From: Sulfuricella sp.
Lineage (GTDB): Bacteria > Pseudomonadota > Gammaproteobacteria > Burkholderiales > Sulfuricellaceae
Assembly: GCA_028714955.1 (NCBI GenBank)
Contig: JAQTLK010000002.1
Span: 16,070 to 80,069 of the forward strand
Direction: 5' to 3'
DNA: 64,000 nt
In this document: positions 28,012 to 38,171 of the stretch, piece by piece
Position numbering within the stretch: position 1 is the stretch's first letter
How the letters are laid out: each line of letters opens with the position of its first letter
Made by a program: the position numbers and the translations under genes
Notes under the pieces: generated by a model
What the model was told of the DNA's origin: nothing
The model's database searches: none
What the model saw: only the letters and a program-made list of their open reading frames with translations

Positions 28012-30143
28012 AAAACTGGGGCATCAAGAGGCGGGTGCTGTTCCTGGCGCTGATGCCGGCCTCGGTGATCGCGCTGTTGCTGGCGCTGCATTTCATTACC
28101 TCCGGCATCCAAAGCCTGGAGGATTCGCTGCGCGAGCGCGGCCTGGCAATCGCCCGCCAACTGGCGCCGGCGAGCGAATATGGCGTATTTTCCGGCAACC
28201 GCGAAATCCTGCAGTTGCTGGCGGATTCGGTCATGAAGGAGGCGGACGTATCCGCTGTCACCATCACCAACATCGATGGCGCCATTCTTGCGGCAAGCGG
28301 GAAATCCATGGGGCCGCCGGTATTGTCGGATCACAAGGCCGGCCTGTATGTCGCCGTGGCTGATCAGGGCGACGCGCTTAGTTTCAGTACCCCGGTATTC
28401 CAGAGCCAGACCGAGGTGGACGATTTCATGCCGATAGCCGCCGCATCGCAGACCGTGGCGCCCAAGGGCAAGATTCTGGGCCGGGTCACGCTCGAGCTGT
28501 CGCGAGCAAGCACCCGCAAGCATAAAACATTTCTGATTCTGGACAGTCTCCTGATTTTTCTGCTGGGCCTGGCGGCGAGCACGCTTCTGGCCTTGCGCAT
28601 GAGCCGCGATGTGACCGTCCCGGTGAAGCGCCTGGCCGATGCCGTGGACGAACTGGGCCGGGGCAGGCTGGACGTGCGTGTCGTAGAACAATCGGGCGGC
28701 GAGCTGCGCACCCTCGAGCGTGGCGTCAACGCCATGGCGGCTGCCTTGCAGGCAGCCCAGGAGCGCATGCAGGAGCGGGTCGACGAGGCGACCGAGCGGC
28801 TGTCCTACCTGGCCACGCACGACGCGCTGACCGGCCTGGTCAACCGGCGCGAATTCGAACACCGGCTGGAAAAAGCCCTGGCTTCCGCGCGGGAGGAAGG
28901 GTGGGCCCATGCCCTGTGCTATCTCGACCTCGACCAGTTCAAGATCGTCAACGATACCTGCGGCCATGTGGCCGGCGACGAACTGCTGCGCCAGTTGACC
29001 GTGCTGCTGCAAAGCAAGGTGCGCGATACCGACCTTCTGGCGCGGCTGGGCGGCGATGAATTCGGCGTGCTGCTGGAGAATTGTCCGCTGGAACAGGCGC
29101 AGATCGTGGCCGACCTGTTGCGCCAGACGGTGAAGGATTTTCATTTTGTCTGGCAGAACAAGGCATTTGTCATCGGCGTCAGCATCGGCCTGGTGCCCCT
29201 CACCCAGGACTGTGAATCGCTTGCCAGCGTGCTGAGCTGCGCGGATTCCGCCTGTTATGCGGCCAAGGACATGGGGCGCAACCGGGTGCATGTTTACCGT
29301 GTCGAGGATAGCGAGCTGGCGCAGCGCCAGGGGGAAATGAACTGGGTGGCGCGGATTACCCATGCCATCGAGGAAAATCGCTTCCGGCTTTATTACCAGA
29401 CCATCATGCCCCTGGCCGAAGCGGATGAGGCGGGCGCGCATTTCGAAATCCTGCTGCGCATGCTGGACGACCAGGGTGAACTCATCCCGCCCATGGCCTT
29501 CATTCCCGCCGCCGAGCGCTACAACCTCATGCCCTCCATCGACCGCTGGGTGGTGAGTACGGCATTTGGCCTGTACTGGAAGATTTTTTCCGGTGATTCT
29601 CTGAGCCAGCGCCACACCTGCACCGTTAATCTTTCCGGCCCCTCGCTGTGCGACGATCATTTCCTGTCGTTCATCAATCGCCAGTTCGCCCTGTACCAGG
29701 TGCCGCATGACCACATCTGTTTCGAAATCACCGAAACCGCGGCAATCTCCAATCTTTCCCGTGCCATGGAGTTCATCGGCGAACTGCGCTCCCGTGGCTG
29801 CCGCTTCTCGCTGGATGATTTCGGCAGTGGTTTGTCGTCCTTTACCTATCTCAAGAACATGCCCGTGGATTATCTCAAGATCGACGGATCTTTCGTGCGC
29901 GACATGGTGAATGACCCCATGGATGCCGCCATGGTGGCGGCCATCAATCAGGTCGGCCACGTCATGGGCCTCAAGACCATTGCCGAATTCGTGGAAACGG
30001 AAGCGGTGCTGGAGAAGTTGCGCGAGATGGGGGTGGATTTCGTGCAGGGTTTTGGCATCGAACACCCCAGGCCGCTTGAGGGAATCGTCAATTTAACCTG
30101 GCCATTCCATTATCCCAGGCCGGACAGACCGGAGCAGACATAA
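28008..30143 (+). CDS. Membrane GGDEF-EAL protein with HAMP
   Basis: TM, HAMP SRDVTVPVKRLADAV; GGDEF (LARLGGDEFGVLLEN); EAL-like FEILLRMLD, FEITETAAI, LDDFGSGLSSFTYLKNMPVDYLKIDGSFV. Confidence 0.93.
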   Translation: MKNWGIKRRVLFLALMPASVIALLLALHFITSGIQSLEDSLRERGLAIARQLAPASEYGVFSGNREILQLLADSVMKEADVSAVTITNIDGAILAASGKSMGPPVLSDHKAGLYVAVADQGDALSFSTPVFQSQTEVDDFMPIAAASQTVAPKGKILGRVTLELSRASTRKHKTFLILDSLLIFLLGLAASTLLALRMSRDVTVPVKRLADAVDELGRGRLDVRVVEQSGGELRTLERGVNAMAAALQAAQERMQERVDEATERLSYLATHDALTGLVNRREFEHRLEKALASAREEGWAHALCYLDLDQFKIVNDTCGHVAGDELLRQLTVLLQSKVRDTDLLARLGGDEFGVLLENCPLEQAQIVADLLRQTVKDFHFVWQNKAFVIGVSIGLVPLTQDCESLASVLSCADSACYAAKDMGRNRVHVYRVEDSELAQRQGEMNWVARITHAIEENRFRLYYQTIMPLAEADEAGAHFEILLRMLDDQGELIPPMAFIPAAERYNLMPSIDRWVVSTAFGLYWKIFSGDSLSQRHTCTVNLSGPSLCDDHFLSFINRQFALYQVPHDHICFEITETAAISNLSRAMEFIGELRSRGCRFSLDDFGSGLSSFTYLKNMPVDYLKIDGSFVRDMVNDPMDAAMVAAINQVGHVMGLKTIAEFVETEAVLEKLREMGVDFVQGFGIEHPRPLEGIVNLTWPFHYPRPDRPEQT

Positions 30144-30251
30144 TGGGGAATGAGTGATGACCGGCGGTTTCCAGGATGAATAAATCGTAATAAACCTTAC
30201 CATTCGCATGGGATACACTTCATGACATAACTCAATAAAAAGGAGCTTGCC

Positions 30252-32447
30252 ATGAACGTGCGTACTTTCTCATTTCCATTTTTGTTGTTTCTGGCCGCGC
30301 TGTTTGCGGTTAACAATGTATTTGCCGATAGCAATAGCGAGAGTTCTTCATCACTGCAAGTCAGTCCGGCGTCTGTCTCCATGAAGGTGGGCAATACCAC
30401 AACGCTTGCCGTGTCGAATGCCTCCGGTTCGGTTTCCGCTGAATCCAATGACAAGACGGTGGTGAGCGCCTCCTATTCCAACAGGGTGGTGACCCTCAAG
30501 GGGCTGAAGGCCGGTGCGACCTATGTGAAGGTGAAAGACAGCAAAACCGAGAAGAAAATACCGGTCACGGTGAGCGCCACGACATCCGGCGGCCTGAGCG
30601 TTTCCCCCGCTTCGGTAGCCATGAATGTCGGGGGCACGGCCAGCGTCATCGTCTCCAATGCTTCCGGGACGGTAACGGCCACCTCATCCAACCCCTCCGT
30701 GGCGACTGTGAGCTATGCTGGCGGCACGGCCACCGTGAAGGCCATCAAGGCTGGTTCCACCAGCATAACCATCAAAGACAGCAAGACCACCGTGGCAGTG
30801 TCGGTTTCGGTGGTAACCACGCCTGTCGCCTCCACTGGCTATACGCTTCTGGCCTGGAACGATCTTGGCATGCACTGCATGGATGGCGTGGATTTTTCGG
30901 TTTTCTCCATTCTGCCTCCATACAACACCCTGCACGCGCAACTGAAGGACAAGGCAGGCAAGCTGATTGGCAGCAACGTGACGCTTACTTACGAAGCCGT
31001 GGCGGACAGCGCTGGCTCCATCAATACCATCAGCTCCACCAAGACCAACTTCTGGACCTGGTCTGCCGCCCTGTTTGGCCTCAATCCCGCTCCGGATATC
31101 GGCCTCATGCTCGACGGGCTTGCCTCGGGGGTTCCTGCTCCAGGCAACAGGGCGCCTTCCCTTGCGCCGGCACCGTTGAGCTACAACAGCCAGTATGCAT
31201 GGTTCGAAGCCGAGGGCCTTCCCGTCACGCCGATTGACGACGCTGGTAAAAAGAACTTCTATCCCACGGTAAAAGTGGTTGCCAAGGACCTGAGTGGGAA
31301 AGTGCTGGCCACTACCACGACCGTCCTGCCGGTGAGCGACGAAATGACCTGCAAGGGTTGCCATGCTTCCATTTCCACTGGAAATGCCGCGGCAATGGCG
31401 GCACGGCCGAGGACGGGCTGGGTATTCGATGCCAATACCGAAAAGGACTGGAAGAAAAACATTCTGAAGCTGCATGACCAGAACAAGCTCTCCAGCGCCT
31501 TGTATACGAAGGGCCTCGCCCAGAACGGTTACAACGCCAGCGGCCTGCTGGCCACCGCGAATGCGGGAAGGCCGGTTTTATGCGTTGCCTGCCATGCCAG
31601 TAACGCCTATTTCGACAAGCTGAGCCTGAAGACGGTAATGCCTGGTGTGGCTGGAATCTCACCGTTTACCCAGGCGCTGCATACCAAACACGCCACGGTG
31701 AAAGATCCTGCAACCCTGTTGGCGCTTGATAGCATTGGCAACCGTACTTCGTGCTACGCGTGCCACCCCGGTTCTGCTACTCAATGCCTGCGGGGCGCCA
31801 TGGGCAAGGCGGTGGATGCTACCGGCAAACCGTTGATGAGTTGCCAAAGCTGTCACGGCAATATGGCCCAGGTTGGCAATGCAGCCCGTCAAGGCTGGTT
31901 CAACGAGCCTACTTGCGAGTCTTGTCACAACAGCGCCGCGCCTGGCAAGCGGGCTCTTGCCGGTGTCAATGCCAACGGCATTCCCGTCGTACCGATCGAT
32001 CATACCTTCGCAACCAACGCCAATACCCCTGTCGCCGGATTGAACTTGTACCGCTTCAGCAAGGGGCATGGCGGTTTGCAGTGCGAAGCATGCCACGGCG
32101 CGACCCATGCCATTTATCCGTCCAGTCATGCCGACGACAATACGCAGAGCATCGCAGTCCAGGGCCATGCGGGTACTGTTGCCGAATGCACGGCTTGCCA
32201 CACGACTGTGCCGACCACGGTCAATGGTGGTCCGCACGGTATGCACACGACGGGTGATGCCTGGGTTTCATCGCACAAGAAAGCCAGCAAAACTGGCTGC
32301 GACTATTGCCACGGTACGACAAGCGCCGGCACCCCGCTGAGTGCGGTCAAGGTGACCAAGACCCTGGCGGTGGAAAACGGCACCAAGACTTTTGCCGCCG
32401 GAACGCAAATCAGCTGCTACAGTTGCCATAACGGCCCCAATCCATAA
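30252..32447 (+). CDS. Secreted nonaheme c-type cytochrome with two N-terminal Ig-like (BIG2-type) repeats
   Basis: Signal peptide; two LxVSPASVxMxVG...VKDSKT repeats; nine CxxCH motifs (CKGCH, CVACH, CYACH, CQSCH, CESCH, CEACH, CTACH, CDYCH, CYSCH). Confidence 0.9.
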   Translation: MNVRTFSFPFLLFLAALFAVNNVFADSNSESSSSLQVSPASVSMKVGNTTTLAVSNASGSVSAESNDKTVVSASYSNRVVTLKGLKAGATYVKVKDSKTEKKIPVTVSATTSGGLSVSPASVAMNVGGTASVIVSNASGTVTATSSNPSVATVSYAGGTATVKAIKAGSTSITIKDSKTTVAVSVSVVTTPVASTGYTLLAWNDLGMHCMDGVDFSVFSILPPYNTLHAQLKDKAGKLIGSNVTLTYEAVADSAGSINTISSTKTNFWTWSAALFGLNPAPDIGLMLDGLASGVPAPGNRAPSLAPAPLSYNSQYAWFEAEGLPVTPIDDAGKKNFYPTVKVVAKDLSGKVLATTTTVLPVSDEMTCKGCHASISTGNAAAMAARPRTGWVFDANTEKDWKKNILKLHDQNKLSSALYTKGLAQNGYNASGLLATANAGRPVLCVACHASNAYFDKLSLKTVMPGVAGISPFTQALHTKHATVKDPATLLALDSIGNRTSCYACHPGSATQCLRGAMGKAVDATGKPLMSCQSCHGNMAQVGNAARQGWFNEPTCESCHNSAAPGKRALAGVNANGIPVVPIDHTFATNANTPVAGLNLYRFSKGHGGLQCEACHGATHAIYPSSHADDNTQSIAVQGHAGTVAECTACHTTVPTTVNGGPHGMHTTGDAWVSSHKKASKTGCDYCHGTTSAGTPLSAVKVTKTLAVENGTKTFAAGTQISCYSCHNGPNP

Positions 32448-32473
32448 CCAGCATCGGAAAGTCGCCAGCAAAC

Positions 32474-32499
32474 AAAACCGCCCTTCGTGGCGGTTTTTT
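32474..32499 (+). terminator. Rho-independent terminator
   Basis: aaaaccgcccttcgtggcggtttttt. Confidence 0.88.
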
Positions 32500-32501
32500 G
32501 T

Positions 32502-33173
32502 GTGCGTGCGCCAGGCATGGCGCGTAGCGCCGTGACTGGCGCTGTTTTCTCCGCTGTGGTGGCGGGGAGAATGACTAGAAGGTGAAAGTCCTTTGCACAC
32601 CCGGCAAGGGGAAGTGTTAGCCGAACGGCAAGGGTGTCCGTCGCAAGGCGGAATCTGAAGGAAGCCGTAGGCAAAGTGCTGGCCTGACGAACAGGAAGCG
32701 GATAGAGGCGGCGTAGCGGGGTAAGCAGGCGCATATCTGTAAAGCCCGATACTTGCACGGAACGCTACGACGTAGATCCGACAGGCATAAGCATGAAGGT
32801 CGCGCGAATTACCCTGGGAGGCCCGTCGGCCTGCCTTGTGCTACTGACATCGCAAGGTGTCGGGATGGGATGATGGGAGTCAGCCGAGGCCATAGTAGTG
32901 GCTCTGACCAAGCCGCGAAGGGCTGAACCTGCCATGAGCGGAAAGGTGGCTATCTCTCCGTGAAGTCTGGACAGTTGTCCCGAGAGGGAGCTGGCGACAG
33001 AGCACTAGGGGCCGGAAGCCTCGAAGGCGGTCGCAGCGTCTATAGGCTAACGGGCGAATAGTCCTCGGGACGTAAGCTCAACCCAGCAATGGGAGGCAGG
33101 AACCGCCGGATACGTGATCCGTACGTCCGGTGGTGTGGGAGGACGGCGGGGGTGACCCCGCCTCCTACCCGAT
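32502..33173 (+). mobile_element. Group II intron (IIC-like), no reverse transcriptase ORF
   Basis: 5' gtgcg-type start directly after terminator T-run; domain V-like gaaccgccggatacgtgatccgtacgtccggtggt with CGC; domain VI ggaggacggcgggggtgaccccgcctcctAcccgat; no RT-sized ORF. 5' boundary +/- 5 nt. Confidence 0.78.
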
Positions 33174-34961
33174 TCAATAACCGAGCGCCCTGGCGCCCTG
33201 ATAAAAGGCGAAGCTCAACAACCACGCCAGCGCCAGCGGCCAGACAAGAGCCAGAGCGGTATAGGCGTTGCTGCGCGACTCGGTTTTGAGCGTGGCGAGG
33301 GTGGAAAGACAGGGCGTGTAGATCAGGGTGAACAGCATGAAGCTGTAGGCCTGCACCCAGTCGAGTTGATGCGCCATGGTGCTCATCAACGCACTGCCTT
33401 CCAGGCCATAAATCACCGCCAGCGAACCGATTACGATTTCCTTGGCGACGAAGCCGAAGATCAGCGCGATGGCCAGTTGCTGGTTGATGCCGAGCGGGTC
33501 GAGTACGGGAGCCAGGAAATGGCCGATCATGCCGGCCCAGGTGTCGCTGCCGCCGGGGGCGGCATCCTGGGGGAAATGGGTGAGGATCCACACCATGACC
33601 ACGCCGGCAATGATGAACTTGCTCGCCCGCCCGAGAAAATGCCGGACCTCGTGCCAGCCGCGCAACACGATCTGGCGCCAGGTGGGCAGGCGATAGGGCG
33701 GCAGTTCGAGAATGAAGGGTTCATTGTTGGCGTAGCGCTTTTTGAACAGCAGGGCGGTGGCGATGGCGGCGGCAAAGCTGAACAGGTAGAGACTGAACAG
33801 CACCAGCGGCGCATTCTTCGGGGCGAACAGCGCCGAGGTGATGAAGACGAATACCTGCAGCCGGGCCGAGCACAGCGAGAACGGAATCACCAGCATGGTC
33901 AGCAGGCGCAGGCTGCGCGAACGCATGACGCGCGTGCCCATCAACGCCGGCACGTTGCAGCCGAAGCCCATCAGCATCATGACGAAACTGCGCCCGTCCA
34001 GGCCCATCTTGGCCATCAGCGCGTCCATCAGGAATGCGGCGCGTGACAGATAGCCGCTGTCTTCCACCAGCGCCATGAAAAGGAAGAACAGCACGATGAT
34101 GGGCACGAAAGCGGCGACGGTGCCGACGCCATTGTAGATTCCGTCCAGCAACAGGCCAGGCAGCGGCGCGGGCAGGTTGTGCAGCAGGGGATCCAGCACG
34201 CCGCCGCGGAACAGGCCGAGGCCCCAGGCCACGCCATCCTGCAAGGGTTTGCCGAGAATGAAAATGGCCTGGAACAGCAGGTACATGACGCCGAAGAACA
34301 AGGGAAGGCCCAGCCAGGGGTGGAGCAACACCCGGTCAAGGCGCGTGGTGAGGTTTTCGGACATCTGGGTCGGCACCTGCACGGCCTGCTTGAGCACGCT
34401 CTCCATGGTGGATTCGATCTGGTCGTCGAGCTGCAGTTTTTCGCTAACCTGTTGCGTCGCTATGGGCAGACTGGCCTGGATGGCATTCGAAATGGCCTGA
34501 TAGGCGTGCGCGTAGCCGCTGCCATATTTTGCGGAGAGCAGCACCACCGGCATGTTCATGGCCTGCGACATTTTCTTGATGTCCACCGTGACGCCATATT
34601 TCTTGGCCTCATCCGCCATGTTGAGCAGCAGCAATGCCGGCAGGCCGAGTTGCTTGACCTGCAGGGCAAGGCTCAACTGGCGCTCGATCTGGGTGGTGTT
34701 GAGAATGATCAACACCAGATCTATCGGGTTGTTTTCGATAAAATGCCTTACCACCAGCTCGTCATCGGAGAAGCCGTGGATGTCATACACGCCGGGTAGA
34801 TCGATGATTTCCACCATGGCGCCGCCCAGCAGCACTTTCGCGCTCATCAGGTCCACGGTGATGCCGGGCCAGTTGCCGACCCGCGCCGAGGCCCCGGTAA
34901 GCCGGTTGAAAAAAGTGGATTTGCCGGTGTTCGGCATGCCGAGCAGGGCGATGCGTTTCAT
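33174..34961 (-). CDS. feoB: Ferrous iron transporter B
   Basis: MKRIALLGMPNTGKSTFFNRLTGASARVGNWPGITVDL...DLPGVYDIHGFSDDE; FeoB gate motifs. Confidence 0.95.
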   Translation of the reverse strand: MKRIALLGMPNTGKSTFFNRLTGASARVGNWPGITVDLMSAKVLLGGAMVEIIDLPGVYDIHGFSDDELVVRHFIENNPIDLVLIILNTTQIERQLSLALQVKQLGLPALLLLNMADEAKKYGVTVDIKKMSQAMNMPVVLLSAKYGSGYAHAYQAISNAIQASLPIATQQVSEKLQLDDQIESTMESVLKQAVQVPTQMSENLTTRLDRVLLHPWLGLPLFFGVMYLLFQAIFILGKPLQDGVAWGLGLFRGGVLDPLLHNLPAPLPGLLLDGIYNGVGTVAAFVPIIVLFFLFMALVEDSGYLSRAAFLMDALMAKMGLDGRSFVMMLMGFGCNVPALMGTRVMRSRSLRLLTMLVIPFSLCSARLQVFVFITSALFAPKNAPLVLFSLYLFSFAAAIATALLFKKRYANNEPFILELPPYRLPTWRQIVLRGWHEVRHFLGRASKFIIAGVVMVWILTHFPQDAAPGGSDTWAGMIGHFLAPVLDPLGINQQLAIALIFGFVAKEIVIGSLAVIYGLEGSALMSTMAHQLDWVQAYSFMLFTLIYTPCLSTLATLKTESRSNAYTALALVWPLALAWLLSFAFYQGARALGY

Positions 34962-35203
34962 TCAGACGCTCCTGCCGGGGTAACGTCGATGTGCTGGGCA
35001 TCGCTGCGGCGCAGCATGATGTCTGTGGTGCCGATACGGACATGCAAGGGGCCGGCGAATTTGGCGCGCCGCACCAGGTCGATGCGTTTGCCAATACGGA
35101 AACCCATCGCGGCGAGACGATGGTAAAGCGCCTCATCGGTATGCAGCGCGGCGATGGTGGCGGATTCGCCGGGCTTGAGGGTGGAGAGTCTGACCGTATT
35201 CAT
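34958..35203 (-). CDS. feoA: Ferrous iron transport protein A
   Basis: LSTLKPGESATIAALHTDEALYHRLAAMGFRIGKRIDLVRRAKFAGPLHVRIGTTDIMLRRSDAQHI. Confidence 0.93.
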   Translation of the reverse strand: MNTVRLSTLKPGESATIAALHTDEALYHRLAAMGFRIGKRIDLVRRAKFAGPLHVRIGTTDIMLRRSDAQHIDVTPAGASE

Positions 35204-35452
35204 GACTTCTTTTTTGCAAATAAGAATAGTTCTTGATTGTCCCATAACATTGATGTTTGTGGAAGTCGAATGCGCTTGGCGGTGGCTCCATTGCCTGAAA
35301 GCTGCGGTGGCGGAATGGATATGTTTCTGGAATGCGGCTAGAATCATCTGCACCACCAACGAGCAAGCCGGACAATCTGACGATATGTCGGCGCGTCCCT
35401 GCCCGGAAATTTTTCCGCCGCGCACGCAATCATGTGGCGCAAGGGGTTTTTT

Positions 35453-36928
35453 ATGAAACTAATTCCTACAGTTTTATGCGGCGGGGCCGGTTCCCGCCTC
35501 TGGCCGGTTTCACGGGAGTTGCATCCCAAGCCATTCATCCGTCTCGGGGATGGGCAGAGTTTGCTGCAAAAAGCCTGGCTGCGTGGGGCCGTGTTGCCCG
35601 GCGTCGCCGAGATGCTGACCGTCACCAACCGCGAGCTGTTCTTCAAGACCGACGATGAATACCGCGAGGTGGCCGCCATTCCTGCTGCCAAAGACCTGAC
35701 CAACCGCTTCATCCTCGAGCCATTCGGACGCAATACCGCGCCTGCCATTGCGGCGGCGGCACTGCAGGTTGCCGCCGCGCATGGCGAAGATGCATGCCTG
35801 CTCGTGCTGCCCGCCGACCACCTGATCGCCGACCAGGCTGCATTTGCCCGGGCCGTGTCCCGAGCCATGCAGTTGGCCGCCCAGGGCAAGCTGGTTACCT
35901 TCGGTATCCAGCCTGACGCGCCGGAAACCGGATACGGCTATATCGAGGCCGATCCCGATTTTGTGTTTTCGCTTGAGGGAAGCGGAGAGGAGGAATGCGC
36001 GGGCTTAGCTGTTTCGCGCTTTGTCGAAAAACCTGATCTGGAAAAGGCGCGGGAGTATGTTGCATCAGGCCGTCATTTATGGAATTCCGGCATGTTCTGC
36101 TTCCAGGCTGGCACCATGCTGCGCGAGATGCAGCAACATTGCCCGGATATCCTGGCGGCCACCCGCGCCTGCCTGGCGCGATCCCGCATCGCTGAAGGCA
36201 AGGGTTTCAGCCAGGTGGACCTCGACGCCGCAACTTTCAGTCTCGTGCCGGACGACTCCATCGATTATGCCGTGCTGGAAAAATCCAGCAATGTTGCCGT
36301 TGTGCCATGCAGTATCGGCTGGAGCGACATCGGTTCATGGACCGCGCTGGGCGACCTTACCGCTCCCGATGCCCAAGGCAACCGCATCGAAGGCGAAGTC
36401 ACCCTGCATGATGTCAGCAACTGCTATATCCAGAGCAAGCAACGCATGATCGGCGCTGTGGGCGTCGACGACCTGATCATCATCGACACGCCAGACGCTA
36501 TCCTGGTCGCTGACCGCAGCCGTGCCCAGGACGTGAAACACATCTATGCGCGCCTCAAGGCGACAGGCCATAAAGCCTACCGCCTGCACTCCACCGTGCA
36601 TCGCCCATGGGGTACTTACACGGTGCTGGAAGAGGGCAGGAACTTCAAGATCAAACGCATCGAAGTCAAACCCGGCGCCAGCCTCAGCCTGCAAATGCAT
36701 CATCATCGCAGTGAACACTGGATCGTCGTCAGCGGCATGGCGCGGGTGGTGAATGGACAGCAGGAATTGTTCGTCAACACCAACGAATCCACCTATATCC
36801 CCGCCGGACACAGGCACCGCCTGGGAAACCCCGGCCTGCTCAATCTGGTGATGATCGAGGTGCAGAGCGGTGAATATCTGGGAGAAGACGATATCGTGCG
36901 TTTTGATGATGTATATGGACGGACATAA
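35453..36928 (+). CDS. manC: Mannose-1-phosphate guanylyltransferase / mannose-6-phosphate isomerase
   Basis: MKLIPTVLCGGAGSRLWPVSRELHPKPFIRL...FVEKPDLEKA...RPWGTYTVLEEGRNFKIKRIEVKPGASLSLQMHHHRSEHWIVVSG. Confidence 0.95.
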   Translation: MKLIPTVLCGGAGSRLWPVSRELHPKPFIRLGDGQSLLQKAWLRGAVLPGVAEMLTVTNRELFFKTDDEYREVAAIPAAKDLTNRFILEPFGRNTAPAIAAAALQVAAAHGEDACLLVLPADHLIADQAAFARAVSRAMQLAAQGKLVTFGIQPDAPETGYGYIEADPDFVFSLEGSGEEECAGLAVSRFVEKPDLEKAREYVASGRHLWNSGMFCFQAGTMLREMQQHCPDILAATRACLARSRIAEGKGFSQVDLDAATFSLVPDDSIDYAVLEKSSNVAVVPCSIGWSDIGSWTALGDLTAPDAQGNRIEGEVTLHDVSNCYIQSKQRMIGAVGVDDLIIIDTPDAILVADRSRAQDVKHIYARLKATGHKAYRLHSTVHRPWGTYTVLEEGRNFKIKRIEVKPGASLSLQMHHHRSEHWIVVSGMARVVNGQQELFVNTNESTYIPAGHRHRLGNPGLLNLVMIEVQSGEYLGEDDIVRFDDVYGRT

Positions 36929-36968
36929 CCCCGTCTTCCTGGCGCCCCATGTTGCACTGGTTGCGGAG

Positions 36969-36986
36969 TGTCGAAATTATTTACAC
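36969..36986 (+). promoter_or_regulatory. Putative PrsR-type box, instance 1
   Basis: TGTCGAAATTATTTACAC; matches boxes at 40184 and 44852 (reverse). Confidence 0.6.
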
Positions 36987-37070
36987 TTGCGCCGAGAAGT
37001 CAAGAATCCACCTCTGCGCAAGGCAAATATGTAATTGTTATCTATCTGTAAATTTTTGCGTTTCACATGA

Positions 37071-37086
37071 TGGAACGAATTTTGCT
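37071..37086 (+). promoter_or_regulatory. Putative sigma-54 promoter
   Basis: TGGAACGAATTTTGCT; GG/GC spacing fits TGGCAC-N5-TTGC. Confidence 0.65.
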
Positions 37087-37188
37087 AAACTGTATGTGAA
37101 TTTAGCTTCTTGTCCAATCTCGATCTGGAATAAGTCATTTTATTTTGGATGGTGTGCAATGACATAAGGACGCTTCAAGGAGAACGAC

Positions 37189-37839
37189 TTGAACACCAGG
37201 GGACACCAGAATGGCGAAACGGGGAATGCGCAATTTCCTGCTGAACTCGCCGATCAAGCGAAATCCGTAGATGAGTCGCGCAGGGGCTTCACCAAGTCCG
37301 GCTTGGCTTTGTCCGGCGTGCTTCTTACGCTCGCCAGCCGTCCAGTGCTCGGCGATTTTGTGTGCAAAACGCCATCAGGCTTCCTTTCCGGCAATGTTAG
37401 CGTCCATGGCAACCCCCAGACATGTGGCGGGCTGACGCCAGGCTACTGGGGCAACAAGCCTGAGAATTGGCCGTCGCCATACAAGGCGGGAACATGTTCT
37501 GGCGATGCGAAAGACTGCAACCATCCGGGAAACTGGACGACCGCCAGTGCCACCAAGTTTATGGCTGTATTCAATTGCAACAATCATGGGTCGATTTACT
37601 CCTCATACACCCTGTTTCAGGTAATCTGGCTGGGAGGAGGGGGCGACCCTGACCAGCTGGGCGCTCACGTCGTTTCGGCACTGCTCAACGCGAGAAGTGG
37701 CTACACGCCAGTGCTGGGCGAAACGCAGCTTATAAACATGTTCAACGAATGGAACCAGAACGGCTATTTCGAACCGACTGCGGGGGTTAAATGGTATGGG
37801 GCCGATATCGTTGCTTACCTGAAAACCACCATGTCCTGA
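37189..37839 (+). CDS. Tat-signal exported cysteine-containing protein with TPGYW motif
   Basis: ESRRGFTKSGLALSGVLLTLASRPVLG twin-arginine signal; CGGLTPGYWGNKPENWP. Confidence 0.78.
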   Translation: MNTRGHQNGETGNAQFPAELADQAKSVDESRRGFTKSGLALSGVLLTLASRPVLGDFVCKTPSGFLSGNVSVHGNPQTCGGLTPGYWGNKPENWPSPYKAGTCSGDAKDCNHPGNWTTASATKFMAVFNCNNHGSIYSSYTLFQVIWLGGGGDPDQLGAHVVSALLNARSGYTPVLGETQLINMFNEWNQNGYFEPTAGVKWYGADIVAYLKTTMS

Positions 37840-37893
37840 CAAGGTATGCCCGATCATCCCCGGCAGAAAAATGGTTTAAACAAGAATCAAGAA

Positions 37894-38171
37894 TGATGTG
37901 GCGAGTGATATCCGCTCATGCGCTTCATTTCCGTTCCTGGGATGATGAGTTTGTCGTCTACAACAGCCTTTCAGGCGATACGCACCTGCTTGGTGCGGCT
38001 GCCGCACATGTCCTGTCGGAATTGCAGCGGACCCCAGCGGAAGCGGTTACTCTGGCTGGATCGCTCGCGCCTGTATTGCAGACCAGTTTCGATGAGGAAC
38101 TCGTGCTTGAAACTGAACGCCTGCTCGCGGAACTCGACAGACTGGCACTCATTGAACGTAGCCGATTTTGA
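37894..38171 (+). CDS. HPr-rel-A system PqqD family protein
   Basis: MMWRVISAHALHFRSWDDEFVVYNSLSGDTHLLGAAAAHVLSELQRTPAEAVTLA; PqqD-like size and pattern; adjacent to HprK-related kinase. Confidence 0.8.

Noticed and set aside
27978-30065. 695-aa minus-strand ORF
   Set aside because: Antisense shadow of the GGDEF-EAL gene, whose motifs are unambiguous on the plus strand.
35204-35260. Possible Fur box upstream of feoA (aaataagaatagttcttgatt)
   Set aside because: Only a short dyad (aagaa-tag-ttctt); too weak a match to claim.
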